Position numbers and translations under genes: made by a program. This document shows positions 25,385 to 33,275 of a stretch of DNA of 64,000 nucleotides, one piece after another. How positions within the stretch are numbered: the stretch's first letter is position 1; every line of letters begins with the position of its first letter. Source of the DNA: BRH-c54 sp965284565 (GTDB lineage: Bacteria > Bacteroidota > Bacteroidia > Flavobacteriales_E > Vicingaceae); NCBI GenBank assembly GCA_965284565.1, contig OZ260100.1, positions 1,550,001-1,614,000 of the forward strand, in the 5' to 3' direction. The notes under the pieces are model-generated. The model did no database searches and was not told where the DNA came from. It saw only the letters and a program-made list of their open reading frames with translations.

Positions 25385-25417
25385 TTGTTTTATATGATAG
25401 TAATACTATTATATTTG
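25385..25417 (+). promoter_or_regulatory. Promoter of the TetR-ABC-HlyD-TolC operon
   Basis: TTG (25385-25387), a 22-nt spacer and a perfect -7 box TATATTTG (25410-25417), 18 nt before the ATG at 25436. Spacing fits the Bacteroidota consensus of TTG and TAnnTTTG. Confidence 0.6.
25391..25415. promoter_or_regulatory. Palindromic operator candidate inside the TetR operon promoter
   Basis: A perfect palindrome ATAGTA-A-TACTAT (25397-25409), extended by imperfect TATAT flanks, fills the spacer and reaches the -7 box. The position and symmetry suit a TetR-family dimer that blocks polymerase. The first gene of the operon encodes such a regulator, so autoregulation is likely. It was seen once here. 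Confidence 0.55.
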
Positions 25418-25435
25418 CAATTAAAACTAATCAAC

Positions 25436-26113
25436 ATGAAACAATTACTTTCTAGTGTCAATATTAAGGTAAATGAAAATGTGTACCTTAAAAATCCAGA
25501 ATCGAGTGAGTTAGGGAAGAAGATTATAGCTGGAAGCATTGATTTAATTAATGAAATGGGCTTTGAATCTTTTACTTTTAAAAAGTTAGGACAAGCAATC
25601 GGCTCAACGGAAGCGTCTATTTATCGCTACTTTGAAAGTAAACATAAATTGCTATTGTATTTAAATTGTTGGTATTGGAGTTGGACAGAATACAAAATGA
25701 TGTTTGGGTTGGCAAATATTTTATCACCAGAAGAACGCTTAAGAAAAGCGATTCTATTATTAACTCAAGAAGTAGGTGAAGACAATAGTTTTATGCATAT
25801 TAATGAATTGAAGTTAAACCAAATTGTAATTTCTGAATCATCCAAAGCTTATTTAACCAAAGAGGTTGATCAAGATAATAAATTGGGAGCTTATGCTGTA
25901 CAAAAGCAATTGGTCCAACGAGTAAGCGATATCATTCTTGAAATTAATCCAACCTATAAATATCCACACATGTTAATTTCTACAGTAATAGAAGGAGCTC
26001 ATTTGCAACGCTATTTTGCTGAACATCTTCCAAGGCTAACAGATACTTCAGATAAAGATGATTATATCACTGCTTTTTATACCGAATTGGTGTTTAAAGC
26101 TGTAGAAAAATAA
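25436..26113 (+). CDS. TetR/AcrR-family transcriptional regulator
   Basis: A 225-residue one-domain-plus-ligand-domain regulator. The N-terminal helix-turn-helix is GSIDLINEMGFESFTFKKLGQAIGSTEASIYRYFESKHKLLLYL, with the YRYF recognition helix typical of TetR. The C-terminal ligand domain has no specific fingerprint. The start at 25436 (MKQLLSSVN) fits the promoter; a longer frame would include promoter DNA. The TAA overlaps the ATG of the ABC gene. It probably represses its own export operon through the palindrome upstream; the inducer is unknown. Confidence 0.88.
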   Translation: MKQLLSSVNIKVNENVYLKNPESSELGKKIIAGSIDLINEMGFESFTFKKLGQAIGSTEASIYRYFESKHKLLLYLNCWYWSWTEYKMMFGLANILSPEERLRKAILLLTQEVGEDNSFMHINELKLNQIVISESSKAYLTKEVDQDNKLGAYAVQKQLVQRVSDIILEINPTYKYPHMLISTVIEGAHLQRYFAEHLPRLTDTSDKDDYITAFYTELVFKAVEK

Positions 26114-27849
26114 TGAAAATGGAGCAAAAACATACAACCCTATTAACCCCTGTAAAGCGATTCTTTAATCTACTAAAAGTAGATAGGCAAGAGGTGTTTA
26201 GTATTTATATTTATGCTCTTTTTAATGGAGTAGTTACGCTTTCCATTCCATTAGGAATACAGGCTATTATTAGTTTTTTAACCGCTGGAGAGACTTCAAC
26301 TTCGTGGATTATTTTAGTGATTTTTGTAATATTAGGTGTTGCATTTACAGGTATTATGCAAATTATGCAGCTCTCTATTACAGAAAATCTACAACAAAAA
26401 ATATTTACACGTTCTGCTTTTGAGTTTGCTTATCGCATTCCTAGAATTAAATCTGAATCAGTAGATAAGCATTATGTACCTGAGCTAGTCAATCGCTTTT
26501 TTGATACACTTTCTGTTCAAAAAGGGTTGGCAAAAATAATAATGGATTTTTCGAGTGCCTCTTTACAAATTGTTTTTGGGTTAATTCTATTATCTCTCTA
26601 TCACCCTGTTTTCATTATGTTTAGTTTGGTTTTAGTTATAATAGTTTACCTCATTTTTAAATATACCATCCCAAAAGGAATAAAAACAAGTTTATCAGAA
26701 TCGACTTATAAATATGAAGTGGCTCATTGGTTAGAAGAAGTTGCTAGAACTACTTCTACTTTTAAACTAGCTGGAGAATCAGATTTGCCTTTAACAAAAA
26801 CCGATGAAAAAGTATTAGGATACCTTCATTACAGAAAAGCTCATTTTAAAACATTAATGACTCAGTATATAAATTTGGTAGGGTTTAAAGTAATTATTGC
26901 TGCTGGGTTACTGCTTATTGGAGGTGCTTTAGTAATAAATCAACAAATGAATATTGGTCAGTTTGTGGCTTCAGAAATTATTATCATTTTGGTGTTGGCT
27001 TCAGTAGAAAAATTAATTCTAAGCATGGAAACCATTTATGATGTGTTAACAGCTGTTGAGAAAATTGGTTTAGTAACGGATTTACCTTTAGAAAAAGACA
27101 ATGGAACTAAACTTAATAAGGATAACAATGGCATTGAGATTAAAGTAAAAAATTTAAGCTACCAATTTAAAGATGAAAACACTCCTATTGTTAATGATAT
27201 TAGTTTTACATTACATAAAGGAGAAAGACTAAGTGTTGTTGGTGAAAGTGGTGCTGGGAAATCATTTTTATTACAATTAATTGCTGGGCTTTATGAAGAA
27301 TTTAAAGGTTCAATTGTGTTTGATGGATATCCAATTAATAGTCTGTGTAAAGAAAACTTAAGAACATATATTGGAGATAATTTCTCTAAAGAAGACATTT
27401 TTAAAGGTACAATAGCTGAAAATATTTCAATTGGCAAAAAGTCAATTACTATCGAGGATATTAAAAATGCCGCAACTATTTTAGGATTAATTGATTATAT
27501 AGAGTCTCAACCTCAAGGATATAATACAGTGCTTCTTTCTGAAGGAAAAAATTTACCAAAAAGTATTCGTTTAAAAATTATTTTAGCAAGAGCTATCGTT
27601 GGAAATCAAAAATTATTATTGCTAGAAGATAGCTACAAACAATTGCCGCCAATTGATAAACAACGCTTTTTAGATTACATTTTTGCTGAAGATAAAACAT
27701 GGTCTATTATTGCAGTGACTGATGATTTGGATATTGCAAAAAAATTTGATGCTATACTTGTTTTAGAAAATGGACAAACAATAGGTTATGGTTCTTATGA
27801 TGCTTTAAATAAAGAAGGTTTATTGTCTAATATATTTCAAAAACGATAA
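26113..27849 (+). CDS. ABC transporter permease/ATP-binding fusion with degenerate ATPase motifs
   Basis: A 578-residue half-transporter: six-helix membrane domain (about residues 20-310) followed by a nucleotide-binding domain. The layout matches HlyB/type I exporters without the peptidase domain, and HlyD and TolC genes follow. Walker A is intact (G377-E-S-G-A-G-K383-S). Other motifs are degraded: the Q-loop Gln is G421; the LSGGQ signature reads L481-P-K-S-I; Walker B ends E505-D506 instead of Asp-Glu; the H-loop His is T536. ATP binding may survive but normal hydrolysis is doubtful. The ATG overlaps the regulator stop, so translation is coupled. It probably drives or gates export of an unknown substrate through the HlyD/TolC conduit. 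Confidence 0.85.
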   Translation: MKMEQKHTTLLTPVKRFFNLLKVDRQEVFSIYIYALFNGVVTLSIPLGIQAIISFLTAGETSTSWIILVIFVILGVAFTGIMQIMQLSITENLQQKIFTRSAFEFAYRIPRIKSESVDKHYVPELVNRFFDTLSVQKGLAKIIMDFSSASLQIVFGLILLSLYHPVFIMFSLVLVIIVYLIFKYTIPKGIKTSLSESTYKYEVAHWLEEVARTTSTFKLAGESDLPLTKTDEKVLGYLHYRKAHFKTLMTQYINLVGFKVIIAAGLLLIGGALVINQQMNIGQFVASEIIIILVLASVEKLILSMETIYDVLTAVEKIGLVTDLPLEKDNGTKLNKDNNGIEIKVKNLSYQFKDENTPIVNDISFTLHKGERLSVVGESGAGKSFLLQLIAGLYEEFKGSIVFDGYPINSLCKENLRTYIGDNFSKEDIFKGTIAENISIGKKSITIEDIKNAATILGLIDYIESQPQGYNTVLLSEGKNLPKSIRLKIILARAIVGNQKLLLLEDSYKQLPPIDKQRFLDYIFAEDKTWSIIAVTDDLDIAKKFDAILVLENGQTIGYGSYDALNKEGLLSNIFQKR

Positions 27850-27854
27850 GAAAG

Positions 27855-29213
27855 ATGCTCAATTTAAGTACGAATAGAATAGATGGAAAAATTAATACAA
27901 AGGAGTATGTTTCTTTCTCTAAAGCTACAGATTATAAAGCTGCAAGAGTATTTACTAGAATATTGTTAGTGTCGTTTTTTGTATTACTATTATTGGTTTT
28001 TTTACCGTGGACACAGAACATTCGCTCTAGAGGGTATATTACAACTTTACAACCAGACCAACGTCCACAAACTATAAATTCTGTTATTGCAGGTAAAATT
28101 GAAAAATGGTTTATAAAGGAAGGGGATTTTGTGAACAAAGGAGACACTATCTTGTTTATTTCTGAGATTAAAGATGAATACTTTGATCCTGAATTATTAT
28201 CAAGAACAGAAGACCAAATAAAATCTAAAGAGCTTTCGGTTAAGTCGTATATGGATAAGATTAATTCATTAGATACACAAATTGATGCTTTGCTTCAAAC
28301 TAAAAAATTAAAAACGGAGCAAGCAAACAATTATATAAAACAGGCTCAATTAAAAATCTTATCAGATAGTGTTGATTTGGAAGCTGCTAAAACCAATTAT
28401 CAAATAGCAATAAAACAATTTGATCGACAAGAAGAGTTGTACAAACAAGGGTTAAAATCGCTTACTGATTTGGAAAGTAGAAAGCTGAAACTACAAGAAA
28501 CACAAGCGAAAATGATAAGTGCCGAGAATAAATTACTGACAAGCAGAAATGAATTGATTAATGCTCAGGTTGAAATTAACTCAATTATTAATCAATATCG
28601 TGATAAACTATCAAAAGCTGAATCTGAAAAATATGCAGCATTATCTAATATGTATGATGCCGAAGCAGTAGTTACCAAAATGCAAAATCAATATATGAAT
28701 TATTCTGTTCGTAAGGGGATGTATTATATTACAGCTCCACAAAAGGGTTACGTTACTAAAGCTATTCGTTCGGGAATTGGAGAAACCATAAAAGAAGGAG
28801 AAGAAATGGTAAGCATAATGCCTGCTAAATATGATTTAGCAGTAGAAATGTACATAAAACCATTTAACTTGCCATTGATAAACAAAGGACAAAAGGTGCG
28901 TTTTATTTTTGATGGCTGGCCTTCAGTAGTGTTTTCGGGGTGGCCAAATGTCTCTTATGGAACTTACGGAGGTAAAGTTATAGCCATAGATAATTTTATA
29001 AGTGAAAATGGTAAATATAGAATTTTAGTAGCTCCGGATAAAGATGATGTAAAATGGCCCGAAGCTCTTAGAGTTGGCTCAGGAGCAAATGGAATAGCAT
29101 TATTACATGATGTGCCTATTTGGTACGAATTATGGCGAAATTTAAATGGTTTTCCACCAGATTATTATGATTCTTTTGAAGAAAATAGTGATACACAAAC
29201 TACGCAAGAATAA
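27855..29213 (+). CDS. HlyD-family membrane fusion protein
   Basis: A 452-residue periplasmic adaptor with one N-terminal transmembrane helix (ILLVSFFVLLLLVFLPW). A split biotinyl/lipoyl domain comes next (NSVIAGKIEKWFIKEGDFVNKGDTILFI), then a long coiled-coil hairpin (about residues 120-280) and the second lipoyl half (ITAPQKGYVTKAIRSGIGETIKEGEEMVSIMPA), ending in a beta-barrel. It links the inner-membrane ABC protein to TolC. It starts 5 nt after the ABC gene and its TAA overlaps the TolC ATG. The ending with WYELWRNLNGFPPDYYD is seen in the HlyD partners of this type of Bacteroidota operon, from memory. Confidence 0.9.
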   Translation: MLNLSTNRIDGKINTKEYVSFSKATDYKAARVFTRILLVSFFVLLLLVFLPWTQNIRSRGYITTLQPDQRPQTINSVIAGKIEKWFIKEGDFVNKGDTILFISEIKDEYFDPELLSRTEDQIKSKELSVKSYMDKINSLDTQIDALLQTKKLKTEQANNYIKQAQLKILSDSVDLEAAKTNYQIAIKQFDRQEELYKQGLKSLTDLESRKLKLQETQAKMISAENKLLTSRNELINAQVEINSIINQYRDKLSKAESEKYAALSNMYDAEAVVTKMQNQYMNYSVRKGMYYITAPQKGYVTKAIRSGIGETIKEGEEMVSIMPAKYDLAVEMYIKPFNLPLINKGQKVRFIFDGWPSVVFSGWPNVSYGTYGGKVIAIDNFISENGKYRILVAPDKDDVKWPEALRVGSGANGIALLHDVPIWYELWRNLNGFPPDYYDSFEENSDTQTTQE

Positions 29214-30622
29214 TGTTAAGAAAAATACTAGTCATATTATTTTTATTTGTTTTTAGTGCTGAGTTATTGGCTCAACCTGATGAACCAAAACCATTGACTT
29301 TTAATGAGTTTATGCGTTTAGTAAAGAAAAATCACCCCATTGCAAAACAAGCTGAACTTCAATTGGAATTAGGTGAAGCTTATTTACAAAAGTCAAGAGG
29401 AATGTTTGATCCTAAAGTATTCTCAGAAATTTCACAAAAATATTTTGATGATAAACAATATTACAACCTAAACAATAGTGGGTTAAAAATTCCCACTTGG
29501 TACGGACTTGAGTTTGGAGGTGGTTACGAACGAAATGAAGGAGTGTTTTTAAACCCTCAAAATAATGTACCAAATGCAGGTTTGTGGTATGCCGGAGCAT
29601 CTATAAATATTGGTCAGGGATTGTTTATTGATGAACGAAGAGCGGAATTAAATAAAGCTAAAATTTTTGTTAAAAGCACTCAGGCAGAACGTCAAATTAT
29701 TTATAATGAGTTACTCTATAATGCTGGACAAGCTTATTGGGGATGGTTTAATGCTTTCCATACATTGAAAATTTACGAAGAAGCTTTAAGTTTAGCCGAA
29801 GAAAGGTTTGAAGCAGTAAAGCAAAATGCAAAATTTGGAGATGTACCATTAATCGATACTGTAGAGGCAAGCATACAAGTACAAAATCGTATGCTTAACT
29901 ATCAACAAGCGGAATTAAATTATAAAAATACAACTGCATTGCTGTCCGTTTATTTATGGGATGAAGGTATTATTCCGCTAGAAATTGACGAAAATACTAT
30001 TCCACTTACGTTAGAAATGGTTGAACCATTAACTGTTTCTGGTAATTTAATGGCTCAATTAGACAGTATTTCGTTAATCCATCCCGTATTGACTCAATAT
30101 GAGTTTAAGTTGCAACAGCTTCAATTGGATAGAAGACTAAAACAAGAAATGATTAAACCTAAGCTAAACCTAAAATATAATGCCATTACAGCTCCTGTAG
30201 GTAATGATGCTTTTGCAGATTATAATACCAATAATTATAACTGGGGATTGGAGTTTAGCATGCCTTTGTTCTTAAGAAAAGAACGAGGAGATTTAAAAAT
30301 TGCGCAATTAAAAATTAATGAAACCAAACTTGATTTTGAGAATAAAAAAGCAGCTATCAATTACAAAGCTATAGCAGCTATTAATGAATTAGGAACATCT
30401 TTTAATCAGGCTAATTTATATGCCAAAACAGTTAAAGATTACTTACAATTATTAAATGGCGAAAAACAAAAATTTGAGGCTGGAGAAAGTTCTTTGTTTA
30501 TGGTAAATGCCAGAGAATTGGGTTATATCAATACACAATTGAAATATATTGAGTTAATTGCTAAAAACCAGAAAGCACGACTTACAACAGATTTTGCACT
30601 AGGAATGATAAATGTTGACTAA
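29213..30622 (+). CDS. TolC-family outer-membrane efflux protein
   Basis: A 469-residue protein with a signal peptide (MLRKILVILFLFVFSAELLAQ) and two repeated helical halves (LTFNEFMRLVKKNHPIAKQAELQLE and LIHPVLTQYEFKLQQLQLDRRLKQEMIKPKLNLKYN), the TolC pattern. It provides the trans-periplasmic tunnel and outer-membrane barrel for the ABC/HlyD pair. Start and stop overlap with hlyD by one base. It is the last gene of the unit, and its stop is 2 nt from the convergent P-type ATPase. Confidence 0.9.
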   Translation: MLRKILVILFLFVFSAELLAQPDEPKPLTFNEFMRLVKKNHPIAKQAELQLELGEAYLQKSRGMFDPKVFSEISQKYFDDKQYYNLNNSGLKIPTWYGLEFGGGYERNEGVFLNPQNNVPNAGLWYAGASINIGQGLFIDERRAELNKAKIFVKSTQAERQIIYNELLYNAGQAYWGWFNAFHTLKIYEEALSLAEERFEAVKQNAKFGDVPLIDTVEASIQVQNRMLNYQQAELNYKNTTALLSVYLWDEGIIPLEIDENTIPLTLEMVEPLTVSGNLMAQLDSISLIHPVLTQYEFKLQQLQLDRRLKQEMIKPKLNLKYNAITAPVGNDAFADYNTNNYNWGLEFSMPLFLRKERGDLKIAQLKINETKLDFENKKAAINYKAIAAINELGTSFNQANLYAKTVKDYLQLLNGEKQKFEAGESSLFMVNARELGYINTQLKYIELIAKNQKARLTTDFALGMINVD

Positions 30623-30624
30623 TC

Positions 30625-32742
30625 TTATTTCAATTTCTTAGTTTTTAATCGGATAGAATTACCCACAACAATCACATCTGAAAAAGCCATTGCTAATGCA
30701 GCAACCATAGGATTTAAAAAACCAAATGCAGCAACAGGTATTGCCAAAACATTATAGAAAAATGCCCAGAATAAATTTTGTTTAATGGTGATTAAAGTGT
30801 GTTTACTTATCAAATATGCTTCATATACCTGAGATAAATCTTTATCATTAAGTAAAACAATTTGTGCAGAATGCACCGCTACTTGTGTGGCTTTGCTCAT
30901 AGAAATACCTACAGAAGCTTTTGTAAGTGCAGGAGCATCATTTATTCCATCGCCTACCATTACCGTTGGCGACTGTTTTTCTAATTCATCAATTTTTGCT
31001 AATTTCTGCTCAGGAAGCTGTTCACTATAAACGGTTTTAATATTCACTTTTGTAGCCAGCTCTTCGCATTTTTGCTGAACATCTCCACTTAACAAAATCG
31101 TATTTAATCCTTGTTTATTTAGTAAAGAAATGGTTTCAGGAACATGTTGTTTCAATTCATCTTCAATATCAACTCCGGCAATAAGCTCCTTGTTTTTAAA
31201 AATAAAAATAGCGTGTTGTTTGTCTTTAGTTTGTGTCTCATCAATTCTAAATGAACCTACTTGATAATGATTATTTTCTTTATCAAAAGCTTCTAAACCT
31301 ACGCCTTTTATTTCATTAATAGTAGAAAAATCAATAAGTGTAGCATCGGGTTTTAAATAAGCTACAATAGATTGAGCAATTGGATGCGAAGAATGTTGTT
31401 CTATACTAAAAAGTATATTTTTAAGTTCTTGTTCTTCAACAGAAGCGTACAGTTTAGTTCTTTTTATAGAAAATTTTCCTGTGGTAAGGGTTCCTGTTTT
31501 GTCAAACACTATATTTTTAGCATTGGCAAATAACTCTAGCGTGCTTCCACCTTTAATTAAAATTCCTTTTTTAGCTGCTCTTCCTATACCTACCATTACT
31601 GCTGTTGGTGTTGCTAACCCCATGGCACAAGGACAAGAAATTACCAATACAGCTATACTTTGCATTAACGCTTGTTGCATGCTAATATCAAAACCAAAAT
31701 GAGCAATTAAAAAAGTTAGTAATGCAATAACTAACACAATAGGAACAAATATGGCACTTATTTTATCCCCTAATCGTTGAATATTTGGTTGGTTTTGTTG
31801 GGCATTTTTTACCATTTCAATAATTTTTGAAAGGACTGTTTCACTACCCACTTTTTCAGCTTTAAACTGCATGCTTCCATCCATCATTACTGTTCCGCCA
31901 ATCACTTTTGAACCAATTTCTTTTTCTACAGGAGTACTTTCTCCGGAAATCATTGACTCATCAATAGTAGCAGAACCCTTAATAATTTCTCCATCAACAG
32001 CTATTTTATCTCCGCTGTTTACCTGAATAATGTCTTCCACAGTAATTTCATCATAACTAACAATGGTTGTAGAGCCATCGGGCATTATTTTTTTGGCTTC
32101 ACTTTGTTGTATCTGACTTAGTTCTTTAATGGCAGTAGTGGTTTGGTTTACCGAGCGATGTTCCAACACATTCCCCAATAATACTAAGGTAATAATGGTT
32201 GCAGCAGTTTCAAAAAACAAATAATTGTGTGCTTCGTGTGTACCGTAGTAAAAGTAAATTCCAAAAACACTATAAACAAAAGCGGCTGTTGAACCTATAG
32301 TAATCAACACATCCATATTAGGAACACCTGTTTTGAGAGAACCCCAAGCACTTTTTCCAAAGTGAAATAGTCCTATTCCAAAAACAGGAATACACAATGC
32401 CAATTGTACCCAACTATCATTTAAAATATTGTCGTGTGGCATAAACATGTGTAAAAACAGAGGAATGGTAAAAATTAACGAAATGTAGAATTTTTTCTCA
32501 ATGGATGATAATCCTTTTTGCTCTTTAGGTGCGTCAATTACTTTATAACCTAACTGGTTGATGCTATCAATAATTTCTTGAGTATTGAGTTTGGTATTAC
32601 CATCATAAGTTACTTCGCCTGTTGAGAAGCTTACATTTACGTTTTCTAATCCTTTTTTAACTAACTGTTTTTTAATGCCTAATGCACAATTGGCACAGGT
32701 CATTCCTTCAACATTTAGGGTAATATTTTTTTTATCGTTCAT
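30625..32742 (-). CDS. copA: Copper-translocating P1B-type ATPase
   Basis: A heavy-metal exporter of 705 residues. The N-terminal HMA domain has the metal site GMTCANCA. Membrane and ATPase motifs follow: the CPC site in SCPCAMGLATPTAVMVG, phosphorylation DKTGTLTTGKF, TGES-like ISGES and the hinge GDGINDAPALT. CPC, a single HMA domain and no Cys/His-rich linker point to Cu(I); Ag(I) is also possible. I chose the ATG at 32742 (MNDKKNITLNVEG); a TTG just upstream is also in frame. A -7 box lies almost on top of the start. No copper regulator or chaperone gene is adjacent. It is convergent with the TolC gene. Confidence 0.92.
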   Translation of the reverse strand: MNDKKNITLNVEGMTCANCALGIKKQLVKKGLENVNVSFSTGEVTYDGNTKLNTQEIIDSINQLGYKVIDAPKEQKGLSSIEKKFYISLIFTIPLFLHMFMPHDNILNDSWVQLALCIPVFGIGLFHFGKSAWGSLKTGVPNMDVLITIGSTAAFVYSVFGIYFYYGTHEAHNYLFFETAATIITLVLLGNVLEHRSVNQTTTAIKELSQIQQSEAKKIMPDGSTTIVSYDEITVEDIIQVNSGDKIAVDGEIIKGSATIDESMISGESTPVEKEIGSKVIGGTVMMDGSMQFKAEKVGSETVLSKIIEMVKNAQQNQPNIQRLGDKISAIFVPIVLVIALLTFLIAHFGFDISMQQALMQSIAVLVISCPCAMGLATPTAVMVGIGRAAKKGILIKGGSTLELFANAKNIVFDKTGTLTTGKFSIKRTKLYASVEEQELKNILFSIEQHSSHPIAQSIVAYLKPDATLIDFSTINEIKGVGLEAFDKENNHYQVGSFRIDETQTKDKQHAIFIFKNKELIAGVDIEDELKQHVPETISLLNKQGLNTILLSGDVQQKCEELATKVNIKTVYSEQLPEQKLAKIDELEKQSPTVMVGDGINDAPALTKASVGISMSKATQVAVHSAQIVLLNDKDLSQVYEAYLISKHTLITIKQNLFWAFFYNVLAIPVAAFGFLNPMVAALAMAFSDVIVVGNSIRLKTKKLK

Positions 32743-32748
32743 CAATTA

Positions 32749-32756
32749 CAAAGTTA
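32749..32756 (-). promoter_or_regulatory. Candidate -7 box (TAACTTTG) directly before copA
   Basis: On the minus strand this TAnnTTTG match ends only 6 nt before the copA ATG, which would put the transcript start at or near the start codon. Confidence 0.35.
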
Positions 32757-32790
32757 AGGAAAAGCGGTGCAGCTATATTTTTTTAGCTTG

Positions 32791-32872
32791 AAAATAAAAA
32801 ATAGTGGTGGAATTATTTTGTGTAAGAAAAAGTATATTTGCCCTCTCAAAATGGTGGTTGTAGCTCAGTTGG
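32791..32872 (+). repeat. Direct repeat 1, left copy (promoter and 5' part of tRNA-His)
   Basis: This 82-bp stretch matches 33099-33182 (84 bp) closely: same AATAAAAAATAG lead, the same TATATTTG -7 box (32833-32840), CCCTCTCAAAAT leader and the first 20 nt of tRNA-His. The differences are a few substitutions and a shorter A-run. Confidence 0.85.
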
Positions 32873-32976
32873 CTCCGTAAAATAAAAATCTTTGATTTTA
32901 ATATTTTACGAGAGTCCTCGAAAAAGAGAAAATTATAAATTTTCATTTTTTCGGGATTAGAGCCTCGTTTACCACA
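32853..32976 (+). pseudogene. Decayed tRNA-His copy interrupted by a two-hairpin element
   Basis: The first 20 nt (32853-32872, up to the D-loop GG) equal the intact tRNA-His at 33163. A two-hairpin insert follows (32876-32953), then a diverged T-loop and acceptor end (GGATTAGAGCCTCGTTTACC, about 32954-32973). The anticodon arm is missing. Homology to the intact unit continues through a degraded terminator to about 33014. It cannot give a normal tRNA. Confidence 0.8.
32876..32953. repeat. Two-hairpin element, copy 1
   Basis: Two 35-bp imperfect palindromes, 32876-32910 (CGTAAAAT ... ATTTTACG) and 32919-32953 (CGAAAAAG ... TTTTTTCG), separated by the 8-nt spacer AGAGTCCT and followed by GGATT. 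Copy 2 at 33527-33605 has the same layout with different stem sequences. Conserved architecture with diverged stems suggests selection on structure. No coding capacity. Confidence 0.75.
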
Positions 32977-33098
32977 CATTTAAAAGCTGCTTTTAATCGA
33001 CTTTTTTGTTTTATAAATATTCTTTTTGCACTTTCCTATCCCCATCACACGGTAAATCCAAGCGATTAGAGGAGTAGCTCCTCCCTATTTTTAATGTT

Positions 33099-33182
33099 AA
33101 AATAAAAAATAGTAGTAGAATTATTTTGTATAAAAAAAAAAGTATATTTGCCCTCTCAAAATGGTGGTTGTAGCTCAGTTGG
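33099..33182 (+). repeat. Direct repeat 1, right copy (promoter and 5' part of tRNA-His)
   Basis: Functional copy of the 32791-32872 repeat, 308 bp to its right. It includes the -7 box TATATTTG at 33143-33150, 12 nt before the tRNA. Confidence 0.85.
33143..33150 (+). promoter_or_regulatory. -7 box (TATATTTG) of the tRNA-His promoter
   Basis: A perfect TAnnTTTG match 12 nt upstream of the tRNA 5' end, conserved in the decayed copy at 32833-32840. A TTG lies 14 nt further upstream, closer than usual. Confidence 0.6.
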
Positions 33183-33237
33183 TTAGAGCATCGGTTTGTG
33201 GTACCGAGGGTCGTGGGTTCGAGCCCCATCTTCCACC
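33163..33237 (+). tRNA. tRNA-His (anticodon GTG)
   Basis: Complete cloverleaf: D-arm GCTC/GAGC with the AGTTGGTTA loop, a perfect 5-bp anticodon stem (33191-33195 with 33203-33207), anticodon GTG at 33198-33200, and T-arm GTGGG/CCCAT with loop TTCGAGC. The extra 5' G (33163, G-1) pairs with C73 (33237), a histidine identity feature. The acceptor stem has two adjacent T-T oppositions (33168-33232 and 33169-33231). CCA is not fully encoded: CAT follows C73. A terminator follows directly. Confidence 0.9.
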
Positions 33238-33275
33238 CATTTTAAAGCTGCTTTTCGAGCAGCTTTTTTTGTTTT
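33218..33275 (+). repeat. Direct repeat 2, left copy (tRNA-His 3' end plus terminator)
   Basis: 58 bp identical to 33609-33666: T-loop, acceptor 3' strand, the terminator hairpin and GTTTT. The GIY-YIG gene lies between the copies, and its ATG begins at the first base after this repeat. Confidence 0.9.
33243..33270 (+). terminator. tRNA-His terminator
   Basis: Hairpin AAAGCTGC/GCAGCTTT with a TTTTCGA loop and a T-run, 6 nt after the tRNA. Identical hairpin at 33634-33661; a degraded form is seen at about 32980-33007. Confidence 0.85.

Noticed and set aside
33069..33083. Hairpin GAGGAG-TAG-CTCCTC as a terminator or element end
   Set aside because: The stem is only 6 bp, the T-run after it is weak and it has no second copy; it could be a relic but cannot be supported.
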